DNA from: SB15 sp964639245
GTDB taxonomy: Bacteria; Chloroflexota; Anaerolineae; Aggregatilineales; J027
DNA: 64,000 nucleotides
Assembly (NCBI GenBank): GCA_964639245.1
Contig: CAZXCU010000001.1
Coordinates: 124,001-188,000 of the forward strand
Direction: 5' to 3'
Shown one piece after another: positions 32,988-41,722 of the stretch. Positions within the stretch are counted from its first letter, which is position 1. The number at the start of each line of letters is the position of its first letter. The notes below the pieces were generated by a model. That model saw nothing but the letters and a program-made list of their open reading frames with translations. It did no database searches and was not told the DNA's origin. The position numbers and the translations under genes are program-made.

Positions 32988-33529
32988 TATTCAATGGGAA
33001 AAATATCTTTTACTGCTAAAGTAAAGTCAGGAAGCAATGTTCCTGCATCCAGTGTGCCATTTTCGTCCAGAATTTTAACCGCCTGCGCGGGACGATAAAC
33101 TTCAACTTCCTTTGTTTCGGGATAAACCACCCACAGCAGGGTATTTGCCGCTAAATAATTAGCAATTTTGATTTGGACTTTACGGGGCTTGTCGGACGGC
33201 GAAATGACCTCAACGGCTAAATCAGGCGCAAGCGGGTTGTAGCCTTCCCGTACCAACTGGGCTTGACGGGATTTGAGCATCACCGCAACATCTGGGGCAT
33301 AACGTTCGCCGGAGACACGGTAGCCTCCTCCTTCCCCTGTGACATGTGCGATGGGGTTATTTTTCAAATACCAGATCAGCGCAGCAATAATGAGGGCGGC
33401 AATTTGAGAAGAATAAGGATTGGATGGCACTTCGACAATCTCCCCCCCAATAAATTCTAAACGTTTTTCAGTATTGGCTGCGATTTCATCAAAGGTTTCG
33501 GCGGTGATGCGTTCTACAAAATCTACCAT
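32987..33529 (-). CDS. Uma2 family (DUF820) putative endonuclease
   Basis: 180 residues from ATG 33529; an upstream extension to 33622 is not family-like and would overlap the divergent gene's start. The PD-(D/E)XK core is visible: APDVAV, then PDLAVEVISPSDKPRKVQIKIANYL with Asp, Glu-Val and Lys in place, then the typical LLWVVYP and EVYRP strands. The family is abundant in Cyanobacteria and Chloroflexota with unknown physiological role. It stands alone. Confidence 0.85.
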   Translation of the reverse strand: MVDFVERITAETFDEIAANTEKRLEFIGGEIVEVPSNPYSSQIAALIIAALIWYLKNNPIAHVTGEGGGYRVSGERYAPDVAVMLKSRQAQLVREGYNPLAPDLAVEVISPSDKPRKVQIKIANYLAANTLLWVVYPETKEVEVYRPAQAVKILDENGTLDAGTLLPDFTLAVKDIFPIE

Positions 33530-33590
33530 GTTTGCTTGCACCCAAATATTTGTTTGATTATACAATAGAGAGAATGTGCGGAGGATAGCC

Positions 33591-34058
33591 ATGCTCAGAG
33601 CCGATATTGTGGATGGGTTCAAAAAGGCGGGGATTCCGAGAAGTTATCGGGCAGGGGAAGCCATGTTTTTAGCGGACGAACCTTCTACTGGAATGTATCT
33701 GATCCTCAAGGGAGAGGCCAGTGTGGTACGGCGTGACCCGCATTCGGGCGGAAATGTCGAAATTGCGCTGGTGGGGGTGGGTCAAACGCTTGGGGAAGTG
33801 TCCCTGCTGCTGAATCAAGCGCATTCTGCCACCGTCTACGCCAAAACGGATGTTGAGGCGCTGCTGCTGACTCATTCCCGCTTGGAAGATTTACGCCGTG
33901 AAGATTCCGAACTGGCGCTACGTCTGTATGAAATTCTGGCCTACACACTAGCGGGGCATCTGATGGACGTGAACCGACAACTGGCTAGCGCCAAAAAACA
34001 GATTGAAAAACTGGAACAAAAACTCGCTGAAGATACCAAAGGATATTCCTACTACTAA
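33591..34058 (+). CDS. Cyclic nucleotide-binding (CNB) domain protein
   Basis: 155 residues from ATG 33591, preceded by GGAGG at 33580-33584. A single CNB beta-roll (about 15-115) with EASVVRRD, GQTLGEVSLLL and SATVYAKTDVEALLL is followed by a short coiled coil (about 130-150, KKQIEKLEQKLAED). There is no DNA-binding domain, so it is not a Crp-type regulator as it stands. The phosphate-binding loop is not strongly conserved; ligand binding is uncertain. A TAATG junction joins it to the thioesterase gene. Confidence 0.8.
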   Translation: MLRADIVDGFKKAGIPRSYRAGEAMFLADEPSTGMYLILKGEASVVRRDPHSGGNVEIALVGVGQTLGEVSLLLNQAHSATVYAKTDVEALLLTHSRLEDLRREDSELALRLYEILAYTLAGHLMDVNRQLASAKKQIEKLEQKLAEDTKGYSYY

Positions 34059-34495
34059 TGCTCATTTATACCATTAACCCGGCATTTTATGATTTGGATT
34101 GGATGGGGGTGGTGAGTAATTTGAGTTATGTGCGCTGGATGGAAGATATTCGGACACATTTGCTCAATATCAGCCCGTGGCCTTTGCCTCGTTTGATGGC
34201 GGCTAAAATCTCTCCCGCTATGTTCACCACCCATATTGATTACCTGAATGCGTATTATGGAGTCGAAGGCGGGAGGATTCAGGTACGAATTTCCGCCGGT
34301 GAAAAAATGGGGCGAACACGCTGGCAGTTAAATTACGATTTTTACCATGCAGAAAAAGCCATCCCGTTGGCAAAGGCAACCCAAATCGGCTGTTTTGTCG
34401 AATTGCCTGCTGTGCGCCCGATTCGTACCCCGTCTGAAATGGCAGAATTTTTGGCAGAAAAACTTGCTTCTGACACGCTTTTTCCTTTGAATTAA
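34058..34495 (+). CDS. Hotdog-fold thioesterase (4HBT type)
   Basis: 145 residues; the ATG overlaps the preceding stop (TAATG). YDLDWMGVVSNLSYVRWMED fits the 4HBT pattern D-x-x-G-x-v-x-N-x-x-Y-x-x-W, although the residue before Trp-Met-Gly-Val differs from the usual D-x-x-G-H. The rest (ISAGEKMGRTRWQLNYDFYH, then KATQIGCFVE) matches hotdog strands. It likely hydrolyses an acyl-CoA or acyl-ACP thioester. Confidence 0.75.
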   Translation: MLIYTINPAFYDLDWMGVVSNLSYVRWMEDIRTHLLNISPWPLPRLMAAKISPAMFTTHIDYLNAYYGVEGGRIQVRISAGEKMGRTRWQLNYDFYHAEKAIPLAKATQIGCFVELPAVRPIRTPSEMAEFLAEKLASDTLFPLN

Positions 34496-34620
34496 AACTT
34501 TTCTAATAGATTTGGAATTATTATAGAACAACCAACCCTACTTATTGGGGTTGTCGTGCGGATAAATTCAGGTAGGCTATGAGAAGGGCGTATGTTGCGC
34601 CTTTCTAAAGGACGGACATC

Positions 34621-35634
34621 ATGGGTATTCCACATGAACCAATGTATGGCTGGGCGCTGACACCGGAAGGGATTCCTGTGCCGATTGCATTGGCACAGCG
34701 CGGACATCGGTATGTGTGTCCGGTGTGCAAAAGTGAAATGGTTGCCAAGATGGGGGATGTCAAGCAGCACCATTTTGCCCATTTAAATTTGCTGGAATGT
34801 ACACCCGACAATGTAGCGCGGGCAGTGGCAGGGAAGTGGTTAGCGCAAACGTTGTCCCATTTTCTGGCAAGCGGGCGGCCTGTGTTCATGGAATGGAAAG
34901 CCCAGAGTGAGGTGTATAAAGTTGACCTGCTAAAAGACGTGGGTGCTGTGGTTGAAACCCATCTGACCCCGAATGGAACGGCGGATATTGCGCTCCTGAA
35001 CGAAAAAAAAGCGGTCAAAGTGGCCTTTTTGCTCGGATTGGGCAAAGCGCCTGACCAAGCCCAACTGCACGACTGGACAAAATCTGGGACAGCCGTGATT
35101 GCATTAAACCCGTCCGGGGTGCGAAGCGGACAAATGAGCTTGGAAACCTTGCTTGCGGCTTCGGAAATTTATGGTGGGTGGTGGCTGCTGGATGCCAAAG
35201 AATTTCCATCTACCGCGAATGTTGTGCGTGACCCTTCGACTCTACGGCGCTATCTGCGGCGGGTGGTCAAAGTACCGCCCTACCGTTTTTACAGCGAATT
35301 AACCAGCGAAGGGGCTTTGACACATCTTCTGAAAATTGAGGGGCAGCAGTTGTGGCTGCCGCCAGAAGTGTGGCGGGATGTAGTTGGTGGTTCGCGCAAT
35401 CGCTTGGGGCAGGATGTGGAAGTGACCCTGCAAAATTGGGAAACCCAAGACAAAGGGCATATTGCACTTTTTTATATCATGGTGCGTAACACGACGGCGA
35501 TTGCGGTGCGGCGGTTTTTGCCGGGGGAGGCGATGAGTTTTGCACTTGGCAATTCGGCGTTCCGCTTGACACATACCACCGCATTAGATTTGGCGCAGCA
35601 TTTAGTCGGCGGGCCGATTTCGTTTCCGACTTAG
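34621..35634 (+). CDS. CoiA-like protein with zinc-binding N-terminus
   Basis: 337 residues. The N-terminus has the CoiA-type cluster: CPVC at 33-36, then KQHHFAHL with histidines at 50, 51 and 54. A restriction-like core follows; TADIALLNEKKAVKVAFLLG (about 118-137) keeps the Asp but lacks the acidic residue normally found in the next strand (E-x-Q in CoiA), so nuclease activity is doubtful. The C-terminal 150 residues are beta-rich and not recognised. CoiA is a competence-linked protein in Firmicutes. No competence genes are adjacent. Confidence 0.65.
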   Translation: MGIPHEPMYGWALTPEGIPVPIALAQRGHRYVCPVCKSEMVAKMGDVKQHHFAHLNLLECTPDNVARAVAGKWLAQTLSHFLASGRPVFMEWKAQSEVYKVDLLKDVGAVVETHLTPNGTADIALLNEKKAVKVAFLLGLGKAPDQAQLHDWTKSGTAVIALNPSGVRSGQMSLETLLAASEIYGGWWLLDAKEFPSTANVVRDPSTLRRYLRRVVKVPPYRFYSELTSEGALTHLLKIEGQQLWLPPEVWRDVVGGSRNRLGQDVEVTLQNWETQDKGHIALFYIMVRNTTAIAVRRFLPGEAMSFALGNSAFRLTHTTALDLAQHLVGGPISFPT

Positions 35635-35759
35635 GAGAAGGGTGGGAACGATTCGGTTAGTTTTTTTGTCACCATCCTTACAAAAATTATATCCAATTTA
35701 AAATGCTGAGATGGTGAGCATCTGCTACACTAAGGGAATAACCAAGAGGCAAACGGGCA

Positions 35760-36500
35760 GTGGTGCAAAATCGGCTGCAACACGCAATTGAACTTGCCCA
35801 GCGTGGCGAACGCGCTGAGGCACGAACTCTTTTGTTAGAACTGGTACGCGACAATCCGTCGTTGGAAATGGGCTGGTTGTGGCTGGCAACCGTCGCAACT
35901 TCGCCCGAAGAACGACTGAGTGCGCTGCGGCGGGTGGTAGGCATTAATCCATCGAACGAAACTGCCCGCAGTGCCTTAGAAAAATTGGGCGAACCGCTTC
36001 CTGCATTTTCCCAAGCGCAAGAAATCCCCGAAGTCCGCCTGCCGGAGTCTGAAACAGAAACTTTGTCGGGGGGCGGGCCTGTGGCCTTTCTGAAAGGCTT
36101 CAACCCGCTTGAAATCGGGGCGTTTATCGCAGTCATGATTATTCTCATGGTCATTTTGATTGGATTGGCGCTTAATTTTGCCAGTGAAGAAGTTATTTTG
36201 CCCACCCGCACCCCTACACCGACTTTTACGCCAACAGAAACAACCTTGCCTACCACCACTGCGACTTCTTTTCCGACCAATACGCCCGGCCCTTCGCCTA
36301 CTCCATTGGTGCTGCCCCCCACATGGACTCCCTTGCCTTCGGTGACTGCCCGCCCAACACGGACACTCGCGCCGACATGGACTCCACGTCCTACGCGCAC
36401 TGCTTTTCCAACCCTGACTCCGTTGTTTGTGGATGAACTCACCGCCACCCCGGAGCGCTTGCTTCAACCCGTGACCTTTACCCCGGAAGCAGAAGAATAA
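35760..36500 (+). CDS. TPR-like protein with transmembrane helix and Pro/Thr-rich tail
   Basis: 246 residues from a GTG start. Residues 1-78 form two or three TPR-like helix pairs (AIELAQRGERAEARTLLLEL, then LEMGWLWLATVATSPEERLS). A polar linker leads to one transmembrane helix (about 118-141) and then a roughly 100-residue extracytoplasmic Pro/Thr-rich region (repeats such as PTRTPTPTFTPTETTLPTTT). This architecture is common in Chloroflexota. It may tether a cytoplasmic complex to the cell surface. The acetyltransferase gene follows one base later. Confidence 0.65.
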   Translation: MVQNRLQHAIELAQRGERAEARTLLLELVRDNPSLEMGWLWLATVATSPEERLSALRRVVGINPSNETARSALEKLGEPLPAFSQAQEIPEVRLPESETETLSGGGPVAFLKGFNPLEIGAFIAVMIILMVILIGLALNFASEEVILPTRTPTPTFTPTETTLPTTTATSFPTNTPGPSPTPLVLPPTWTPLPSVTARPTRTLAPTWTPRPTRTAFPTLTPLFVDELTATPERLLQPVTFTPEAEE

Positions 36501-36501
36501 G

Positions 36502-37062
36502 ATGCGGATTGAAGATGTCCCGGCAGAAGATGCTCGGATGATTGCCCAAATCGCAGCGATGCTGGTGGAAGGATTCCGCGAAAATTGGCCGGACGCATGG
36601 CCGACTCTTGAAGCAGCGCTGGAAGAAGTGCATGAATCGCTTGCGCCTGAACGGATTAGCCGTGTGGCCTTGGATGAACAGGGGAATGTACTGGGGTGGA
36701 TTGGTGGATTGCCGGAAAATGATGGCAATGTCTGGGAACTGCATCCGATGGTGGTGCATCCATCCATGCAAGGACAGGGAATCGGGAAAGCGCTGGTGCA
36801 AGATTTTGAAAAACAGGTTGCTTTGCGCGGCGGTGTGACCATTCTGCTTGGTACAGACGACGAAAACGGTATGACCTCGCTTGCTCATGTGAATTTATAT
36901 GAGAATTTGTGGGAAAAAATTCAGCATATCCGCAATTTGAAAAATCACCCCTACGGGTTTTACCAGAAATTGGGTTTTACCATCGTGGGGGTGATTCCTG
37001 ATGCCAATGGGCATGGCAAGCCCGATATTTTGATGGCAAAAGCGGTTAATTTCGCAACGTGA
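36502..37062 (+). CDS. GNAT acetyltransferase resembling aminoglycoside AAC(6')
   Basis: 186 residues. The CoA loop is VVHPSMQGQGIGKALV (84-99). The signatures match the AAC(6')-I group closely: WELHP (78-82), GTDDENGMTSL (117-127), HPYGFYQKLGF (149-159) and PDANGHGKPDI (166-176). Members acetylate the 6'-amino group of aminoglycosides. The gene sits in an ordinary chromosomal operon without integron or transposon marks, so it is better seen as an ancestral homologue than as acquired resistance. Activity is not proven by sequence. Confidence 0.82.
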   Translation: MRIEDVPAEDARMIAQIAAMLVEGFRENWPDAWPTLEAALEEVHESLAPERISRVALDEQGNVLGWIGGLPENDGNVWELHPMVVHPSMQGQGIGKALVQDFEKQVALRGGVTILLGTDDENGMTSLAHVNLYENLWEKIQHIRNLKNHPYGFYQKLGFTIVGVIPDANGHGKPDILMAKAVNFAT

Positions 37063-39025
37063 ACAACGGCATCACCAGAATTGGTTGGGCGGTATAGGCT
37101 AAGGGTTGGGCGGTGGTGCTGTCATTCGGCAGAAAAAATAATTGCGTTTGCGGCATACTTTGAAAAACCCGCGCCGACTCTTCACCATTCACGACGGCGG
37201 CTAAAAATAAACGGTCTGTGGGAATAAAAGTAAACAGCATCCCGTTTCCATCCGGCAACCCTTCCATGCGTCCAATCGCAAAGCCATTTTGCCCTTCCCA
37301 GCGAAGTATCTCTGCGCGGTTGTTGATGTCTATTTGATACAGGCGGACGGTGTTGAGGCGCGATTCATAAGGAAAAATACCTAAAATGGGTTCAAGTTCT
37401 GCCTGGCGGGAAACATCGTCAAAAATGGTCGGGGTTGGGGCAGAAAGTGCCGAGTAATAAATCTGCGTACTGGTAATGTCCCAGCCAAGTTGGGCGGGGG
37501 GTTCGGTGGTGGCAATGTCGGCAGTTTGCAGCGTGGTCAGATCAATCAACACAATTCCTGTGTCGTTGATGGCAGCGGCTTTTTTCAAGTCCGGGGAAAT
37601 CTTCACACGGCGTAAATTTTCACCCAAATCTGTTTCTTGACCAGCGTTCCACAGTTTGAGACCGCGCCCATTGCAATTTGGGGTATAGAGAAATTTATCG
37701 CCGGGCAACCATGCAAAAGTCAAGCCGCTGTCCTCTTGTTGAGCGAGGCGGTCAACAAGATAGCGAGTCTCCTTCTGGCAATCGCCAGTAAAGGCAACAC
37801 TGCCCAAGACATTTTCATTAACAACGATCTCCAATGTTTCTTCACCCCGTAAATAGGCGACCTGTGTGCCATCCAATGACCATGCCGGGGGAAAGTCTAC
37901 CGCCGCTTGGTCGCTGACAAGTTCTATCCCGCGTGTTTCCACCAGCGAAAATGTATATAACTCGGTCTGATTTTGAATGAAGGCGACTTCTTGCCCATTG
38001 GGTGAAGGGATAATCTGGCTTTTAGGTGAACGTTCATCTTGGGTCAGGGGAATACCGGGCAAGTTGTTGAGCCGAGCAATGTGAATATCCCCCAGAAAAA
38101 CGTGAATAAAAGGAAGGCTGAAAATATCCACCACAGGCGCAGTCGGCGGGGCGGGTAAAACTTCTGCCACTTCAATAACCACGGGCGTTTCAGTCGGAAC
38201 GGCAGGATTCACTTCTGAGGAAACCGTGGGTGTTAAGGGTACAACCGCAGTGGGGGCGGTCACATTGGCGGGTTGCACTACCGCAGTACCGGAGGATGCC
38301 ACAAAACTGTTTAACATTGCGCCGAAAATGGGTTTCCAGATGGGATAAAGATTTTCGGATGTCCATTGGACAATGAGATAGGCATTGTTCGTATCGGTGA
38401 GGGCGGTGGCCTGCCATTTGCGGATACGGTTTTCACAGGGGGTTGTATAAACAGTCTGGCTGCCGGTAGTGCCAAATGGTGCGTTAATCCGATTTTCGAC
38501 AGTGGACGTGGCAAGATAATTATTTAACACTGCTTCGGCAGTCCCGGGGTTCGTCAACACATAGACGGTAGCACCGGGCAGGCTACAGGCGATTTGTCCG
38601 CGTGGGGCATAGGTCACTTCCGATTCGCCGTTGCGCTGGGCCGTCCACAGATTCGGGTGTTGGATGGTAAAAAGGCTGTTGCTAAAGGTGGAGTAGGTAA
38701 TGTTCGATTCGCTGAGTTGGGCGCACAGCACCAACCGTGACCCGTCTAAATTGCTGTTAATGCGGTAGCGAATCCCATCATCAATTAAAAAATTCCACGC
38801 ATAACCGGGAATGGCTTCAGGGGGATAAGTTTGGCCTTCCTGCGGGCAACCCAACGCCGAATCTTGCCAGTCTGCGGCTTCAAAATTGTATTCCAACAGA
38901 ACATATTCGCGGCCTAGCTGGTCTTTGAGGAAATTTTCGACGATAACCCGTGTTTCTTCGGCAGATTGAGCATGGACTGAAAGGATTGGGATAATGAGAA
39001 TGAGCAGTAGGATGATTTTTCGCAT
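37046..39025 (-). CDS. Large exported protein with C-terminal WD40-like propeller
   Basis: 659 residues with a signal peptide (MRKIILLLILIIPILSVHAQ, likely cleavage near residue 20). Residues 20-240 form a globular region with several cysteines; a Pro/Thr/Val-rich linker (about 245-300) leads to a propeller (310-659) with blades such as SPNGQEVAFIQNQTELYTF and WSLDGTQVAYLRG. No enzymatic motif is seen. It overlaps the convergent GNAT gene by 17 bases. Similar in style to the product of 5967-7313. Confidence 0.7.
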   Translation of the reverse strand: MRKIILLLILIIPILSVHAQSAEETRVIVENFLKDQLGREYVLLEYNFEAADWQDSALGCPQEGQTYPPEAIPGYAWNFLIDDGIRYRINSNLDGSRLVLCAQLSESNITYSTFSNSLFTIQHPNLWTAQRNGESEVTYAPRGQIACSLPGATVYVLTNPGTAEAVLNNYLATSTVENRINAPFGTTGSQTVYTTPCENRIRKWQATALTDTNNAYLIVQWTSENLYPIWKPIFGAMLNSFVASSGTAVVQPANVTAPTAVVPLTPTVSSEVNPAVPTETPVVIEVAEVLPAPPTAPVVDIFSLPFIHVFLGDIHIARLNNLPGIPLTQDERSPKSQIIPSPNGQEVAFIQNQTELYTFSLVETRGIELVSDQAAVDFPPAWSLDGTQVAYLRGEETLEIVVNENVLGSVAFTGDCQKETRYLVDRLAQQEDSGLTFAWLPGDKFLYTPNCNGRGLKLWNAGQETDLGENLRRVKISPDLKKAAAINDTGIVLIDLTTLQTADIATTEPPAQLGWDITSTQIYYSALSAPTPTIFDDVSRQAELEPILGIFPYESRLNTVRLYQIDINNRAEILRWEGQNGFAIGRMEGLPDGNGMLFTFIPTDRLFLAAVVNGEESARVFQSMPQTQLFFLPNDSTTAQPLAYTAQPILVMPLFTLRN

Positions 39026-39094
39026 GTGTCTTTTTTGTTTGAATGAAACCGCGCAGCATTATATCATAGGAACAATAGTTGAAAGCCTGACGCT

Positions 39095-40486
39095 ATGACG
39101 ACGTTTGACCACAATACCTTTCTTTCTCCTTTTACGTGGCGGTACGGTTCGGCTGAGATGCAGCAAATTTGGAGTGAAATTGCCCGTCGTCGGTTGTGGC
39201 GGCGGGTATGGGTGGCACTTGCCCAAGCCCAAACGGAAGCCGGACTCGTTACCCAAGCGCAAGTGGATGACCTTAAAGCTCACCAAGATGAAATTGACCT
39301 TGAACGCGCTTTTGAACTGGAGCGTGAACTTCGTCATGATGTGATGGCAGAAATTCGTACTTATGCCGAGCAATGCACCATTGGCGGGGGGATTATCCAT
39401 CTAGGAGCAACCAGCATGGATGTCTTGGATAATGCCGATGCGCTGCGTTTGCGTTCCGCATTAGATTTGATTCGTAGGCGTTTAAAAAAGGTGCTGGAAA
39501 TTTTGGCGGTGTTAATTGAGCGCTGGTCAGAAACACCTACGATGGCTTTTACGCACCTTCAGCCAGCCGAACCAACCACCATCGGGTATCGCTTCGCCTC
39601 CTATGCACAAGATTTATGGATGGATTGGGACGCTTTGCACTCCCTGTCAATTTGTGGCAAGGGGGTTAAAGGGGCAGTGGGGACTTCTGCTTCTTATGTT
39701 GCACTTTTGACCGGGACAACTCTGACAGCAAGGCAATTGGAAGCGCGGGTGATGGAAATTTTAGGGCTGTCTGCTTTTGATATTGCCACCCAGACCTATC
39801 CACGCAAACAGGATTGGCATATCGGGAACGTGCTGGCGGGAATCGCTGGAAGTTTATACAAGCTGGCCTTTGATGTACGGCTGCTGCAATCCCCGCCCTT
39901 AGGCGAGTGGTCAGAACCTTTTGGCAAACATCAGGTGGGGTCGTCTGCGATGCCATTTAAAAGGAATCCTGTGAAGGCAGAAAATCTGGACAGTTTAGGA
40001 CGCTGGGTGACAGCACAGACACAGGTCTTATGGGATAATGCGGCACATTCGCTGTTGGAGCGTACCCTTGACGACTCTGCAAATCGGCGGGAAGTCCTGC
40101 CCGGCATGTTTCTGGCGGTGGATGAAATGTTGATGCAAGCGGCGGGGTTGCTCGAAGGGCTGAATATCCATGAAAAAAATGTCGAACGCAATTTGCAAGT
40201 CTATGGGCCGTTTGCAGCGATAGAAAATCTCCTTATGTGTTTGGCGAAAGCGGGCGCAGACCGTCAAGAAATGCACGAAATCTTGCGCGAACACAGCTTG
40301 CAAGCGTGGCAGGCCATCCAAAACGCGAGTTTTAACCCTTTGATTGATGCGGTGGCTTCGGATGAAAAATTACTGGCCTATCTTTCCGTATCAGAAATTC
40401 GGCAGGCCATGCAGGTCAAAAATTATATTGGGGATGCCCCTGAACGTGCGCGGCAGCTTGCCCAAAAATTGCGCGATTTATTTTGA
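39095..40486 (+). CDS. purB: Adenylosuccinate lyase
   Basis: 463 residues. The fumarase/aspartase fold is clear: HLGATSMDVLDNADALRL, MAFTHLQPAEPTTIGYRF with the conserved TH-x-Q-x-A-x-P-like site, and the signature GSSAMPFKRNPVKAE. The enzyme cleaves SAICAR and adenylosuccinate in purine synthesis, releasing fumarate. No other pur genes are adjacent. There is no strong Shine-Dalgarno sequence before the ATG. Downstream is a repeat-rich noncoding island. Confidence 0.95.
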   Translation: MTTFDHNTFLSPFTWRYGSAEMQQIWSEIARRRLWRRVWVALAQAQTEAGLVTQAQVDDLKAHQDEIDLERAFELERELRHDVMAEIRTYAEQCTIGGGIIHLGATSMDVLDNADALRLRSALDLIRRRLKKVLEILAVLIERWSETPTMAFTHLQPAEPTTIGYRFASYAQDLWMDWDALHSLSICGKGVKGAVGTSASYVALLTGTTLTARQLEARVMEILGLSAFDIATQTYPRKQDWHIGNVLAGIAGSLYKLAFDVRLLQSPPLGEWSEPFGKHQVGSSAMPFKRNPVKAENLDSLGRWVTAQTQVLWDNAAHSLLERTLDDSANRREVLPGMFLAVDEMLMQAAGLLEGLNIHEKNVERNLQVYGPFAAIENLLMCLAKAGADRQEMHEILREHSLQAWQAIQNASFNPLIDAVASDEKLLAYLSVSEIRQAMQVKNYIGDAPERARQLAQKLRDLF

Positions 40487-40499
40487 ATGTAATTTATGA

Positions 40500-40717
40500 T
40501 TACGCACGGTAATACCATTTACCAACCGCTATCCTCGCTGCGCTCGGAGCGGCTGGTAAAGGCGCTTGCCGGACGGTGACACGCTCCCCCGCCTTAGCCG
40601 TTGGTAACCCCGCGTCACCGTGCGTAACAGGGAACCCCCCTACGGGCTACCCTCCTCCTTACACAGCGGCAAGCGCCTTTACCGGTTTTACTGATGCAGC
40701 CTAGCCGTTGGTGACCC
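40500..40717. repeat. Noncoding island of interleaved inverted repeats
   Basis: No gene is seen between 40487 and 40873. Perfect inverted repeats: TTACGCACGGT (40500-40510) with ACCGTGCGTAA (40617-40627); and a 17-base pair GGTAAAGGCGCTTGCCG (40555-40571) with its complement at 40667-40683. These pairs cross, so they cannot both form simply. A 12-base unit like TTACCAACGGCT recurs at 40519-40530 and, inverted, at 40548-40559, 40596-40607 and 40703-40714. ACGGTGAC (40573-40580) also pairs with GTCACCGT (40614-40621). It could be a MITE/REP-like element or a structured RNA. Confidence 0.7.
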
Positions 40718-40741
40718 TACTTAATTTGGCAATTTGTTCAG

Positions 40742-40806
40742 GTCAATACGCCTCTAGCTTGCTACATTGACGCGAAGTGTCACCGGAGATTTCATCTCCT
40801 TCAGGA
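40742..40806. repeat. Short hairpins downstream of the repeat island
   Basis: GTCAAT (40742-40747) pairs with ATTGAC (about 40765-40770), and GGAGAT pairs with ATCTCC around a 3-base loop near 40785-40799. They lie between the larger repeats and the promoter at 40820. No function can be assigned. Confidence 0.35.
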
Positions 40807-40819
40807 AAATGTAAACGGT

Positions 40820-40848
40820 TTTTCATTCCCCAGAGGGACTGCTATAAT
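40820..40848 (+). promoter_or_regulatory. Promoter of the alpha/beta hydrolase-FHA operon
   Basis: TTTTCA (40820-40825), a 17-base spacer and TATAAT (40843-40848). Transcription would start near 40855, so the ATG at 40847 cannot be the translated start and ATG 40874 is preferred. Confidence 0.6.
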
Positions 40849-40873
40849 GCTAACTGAGATTAGGAAAGACGGA

Positions 40874-41722
40874 ATGACGTATCCGATTTACGAATATACG
40901 CCACAGGCGGCGGTGAAACCTGTGATGACTTTCGCGTGGGGCAACGGATTCCCAATGGAAATGTACGCGCCATTTGTGCGCGAAATTCAGGGGAACTACC
41001 GCCAAGTAGGGCTGCCAGCGCGTTCATGGTGGCCTGAGACTAACCCCGCCGAACTCAAAAGTTGGCATGTGATGGCACAGGATTATGTAGCAGCAATTCA
41101 GGAACATCAACTTGCCCCTGTGATTGGGGTAGGTCACAGTATGGGTGGGGTAGTCAATTTGATTTCTGCCGTTGAACACCCTGAATTGTTCCATGCTGTC
41201 GTGTTGATTGACCCGGTATTTTTTCCGCGCTGGATGGTTCGCCTTGCCATGCTCATTGAAAGCACCGGATTCAAATTGACGCGCCCATTGGTGGACGGTG
41301 CGCTTAAACGGCGTGACCAGTGGGAATCGATTGAAGAAGCGTACACCTATTTTAGAGGCAAATCACTCTTTAAGCGCTGTTCAGATGAAGTGGTGCGGCT
41401 GTATACCGAATATATAGTTCGTCCGAATGGTACCGGGGTCGAACTGGTGTATCCAAAGGCATGGGAGGCACAAATTTTCCGTACCCCCCCACTTGACGAG
41501 TGGCGCTATCCGCCTAAAATACAAGTACCATGTATGATTCTTGCGGGGGAAAACACCAATGCGTTTTTGCCCGGTGCTGTCCGCTTATGGCAGCAACTCC
41601 GCCCGGATATTCCCCTAAAGGTAATCCCAGAGACGAGCCATTTGTTGCCCGTCGAACAACCGAACATCGTTGCCAGAGCGATACAAGATTTCGTTGAAGC
41701 GGTAAACAAGGAAGCAAGTTAA
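40874..41722 (+). CDS. Alpha/beta hydrolase
   Basis: 282 residues from ATG 40874, which has AGGAAAG upstream; an earlier ATG at 40847 lies inside the -10 element. The nucleophile elbow is GVGHSMGG, and the likely catalytic His is in ETSHLLPVEQP near the C-terminus. The strand expected to carry the acid (CMILAGENTNAFLP) has no clear Asp, so the third triad member is uncertain. Substrate is unknown. The FHA gene overlaps its stop by one base. Confidence 0.82.
   Translation: MTYPIYEYTPQAAVKPVMTFAWGNGFPMEMYAPFVREIQGNYRQVGLPARSWWPETNPAELKSWHVMAQDYVAAIQEHQLAPVIGVGHSMGGVVNLISAVEHPELFHAVVLIDPVFFPRWMVRLAMLIESTGFKLTRPLVDGALKRRDQWESIEEAYTYFRGKSLFKRCSDEVVRLYTEYIVRPNGTGVELVYPKAWEAQIFRTPPLDEWRYPPKIQVPCMILAGENTNAFLPGAVRLWQQLRPDIPLKVIPETSHLLPVEQPNIVARAIQDFVEAVNKEAS

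Noticed and set aside
35687..36448. Minus-strand frame of 253 codons rich in Val and Gly
   Set aside because: Created by the Pro/Thr-rich repeats of the plus-strand gene read in reverse; the Val-Gly periodicity follows from that.
40500..40717. CRISPR array
   Set aside because: Repeats are inverted, unequal in spacing and too few; no cas genes are nearby.
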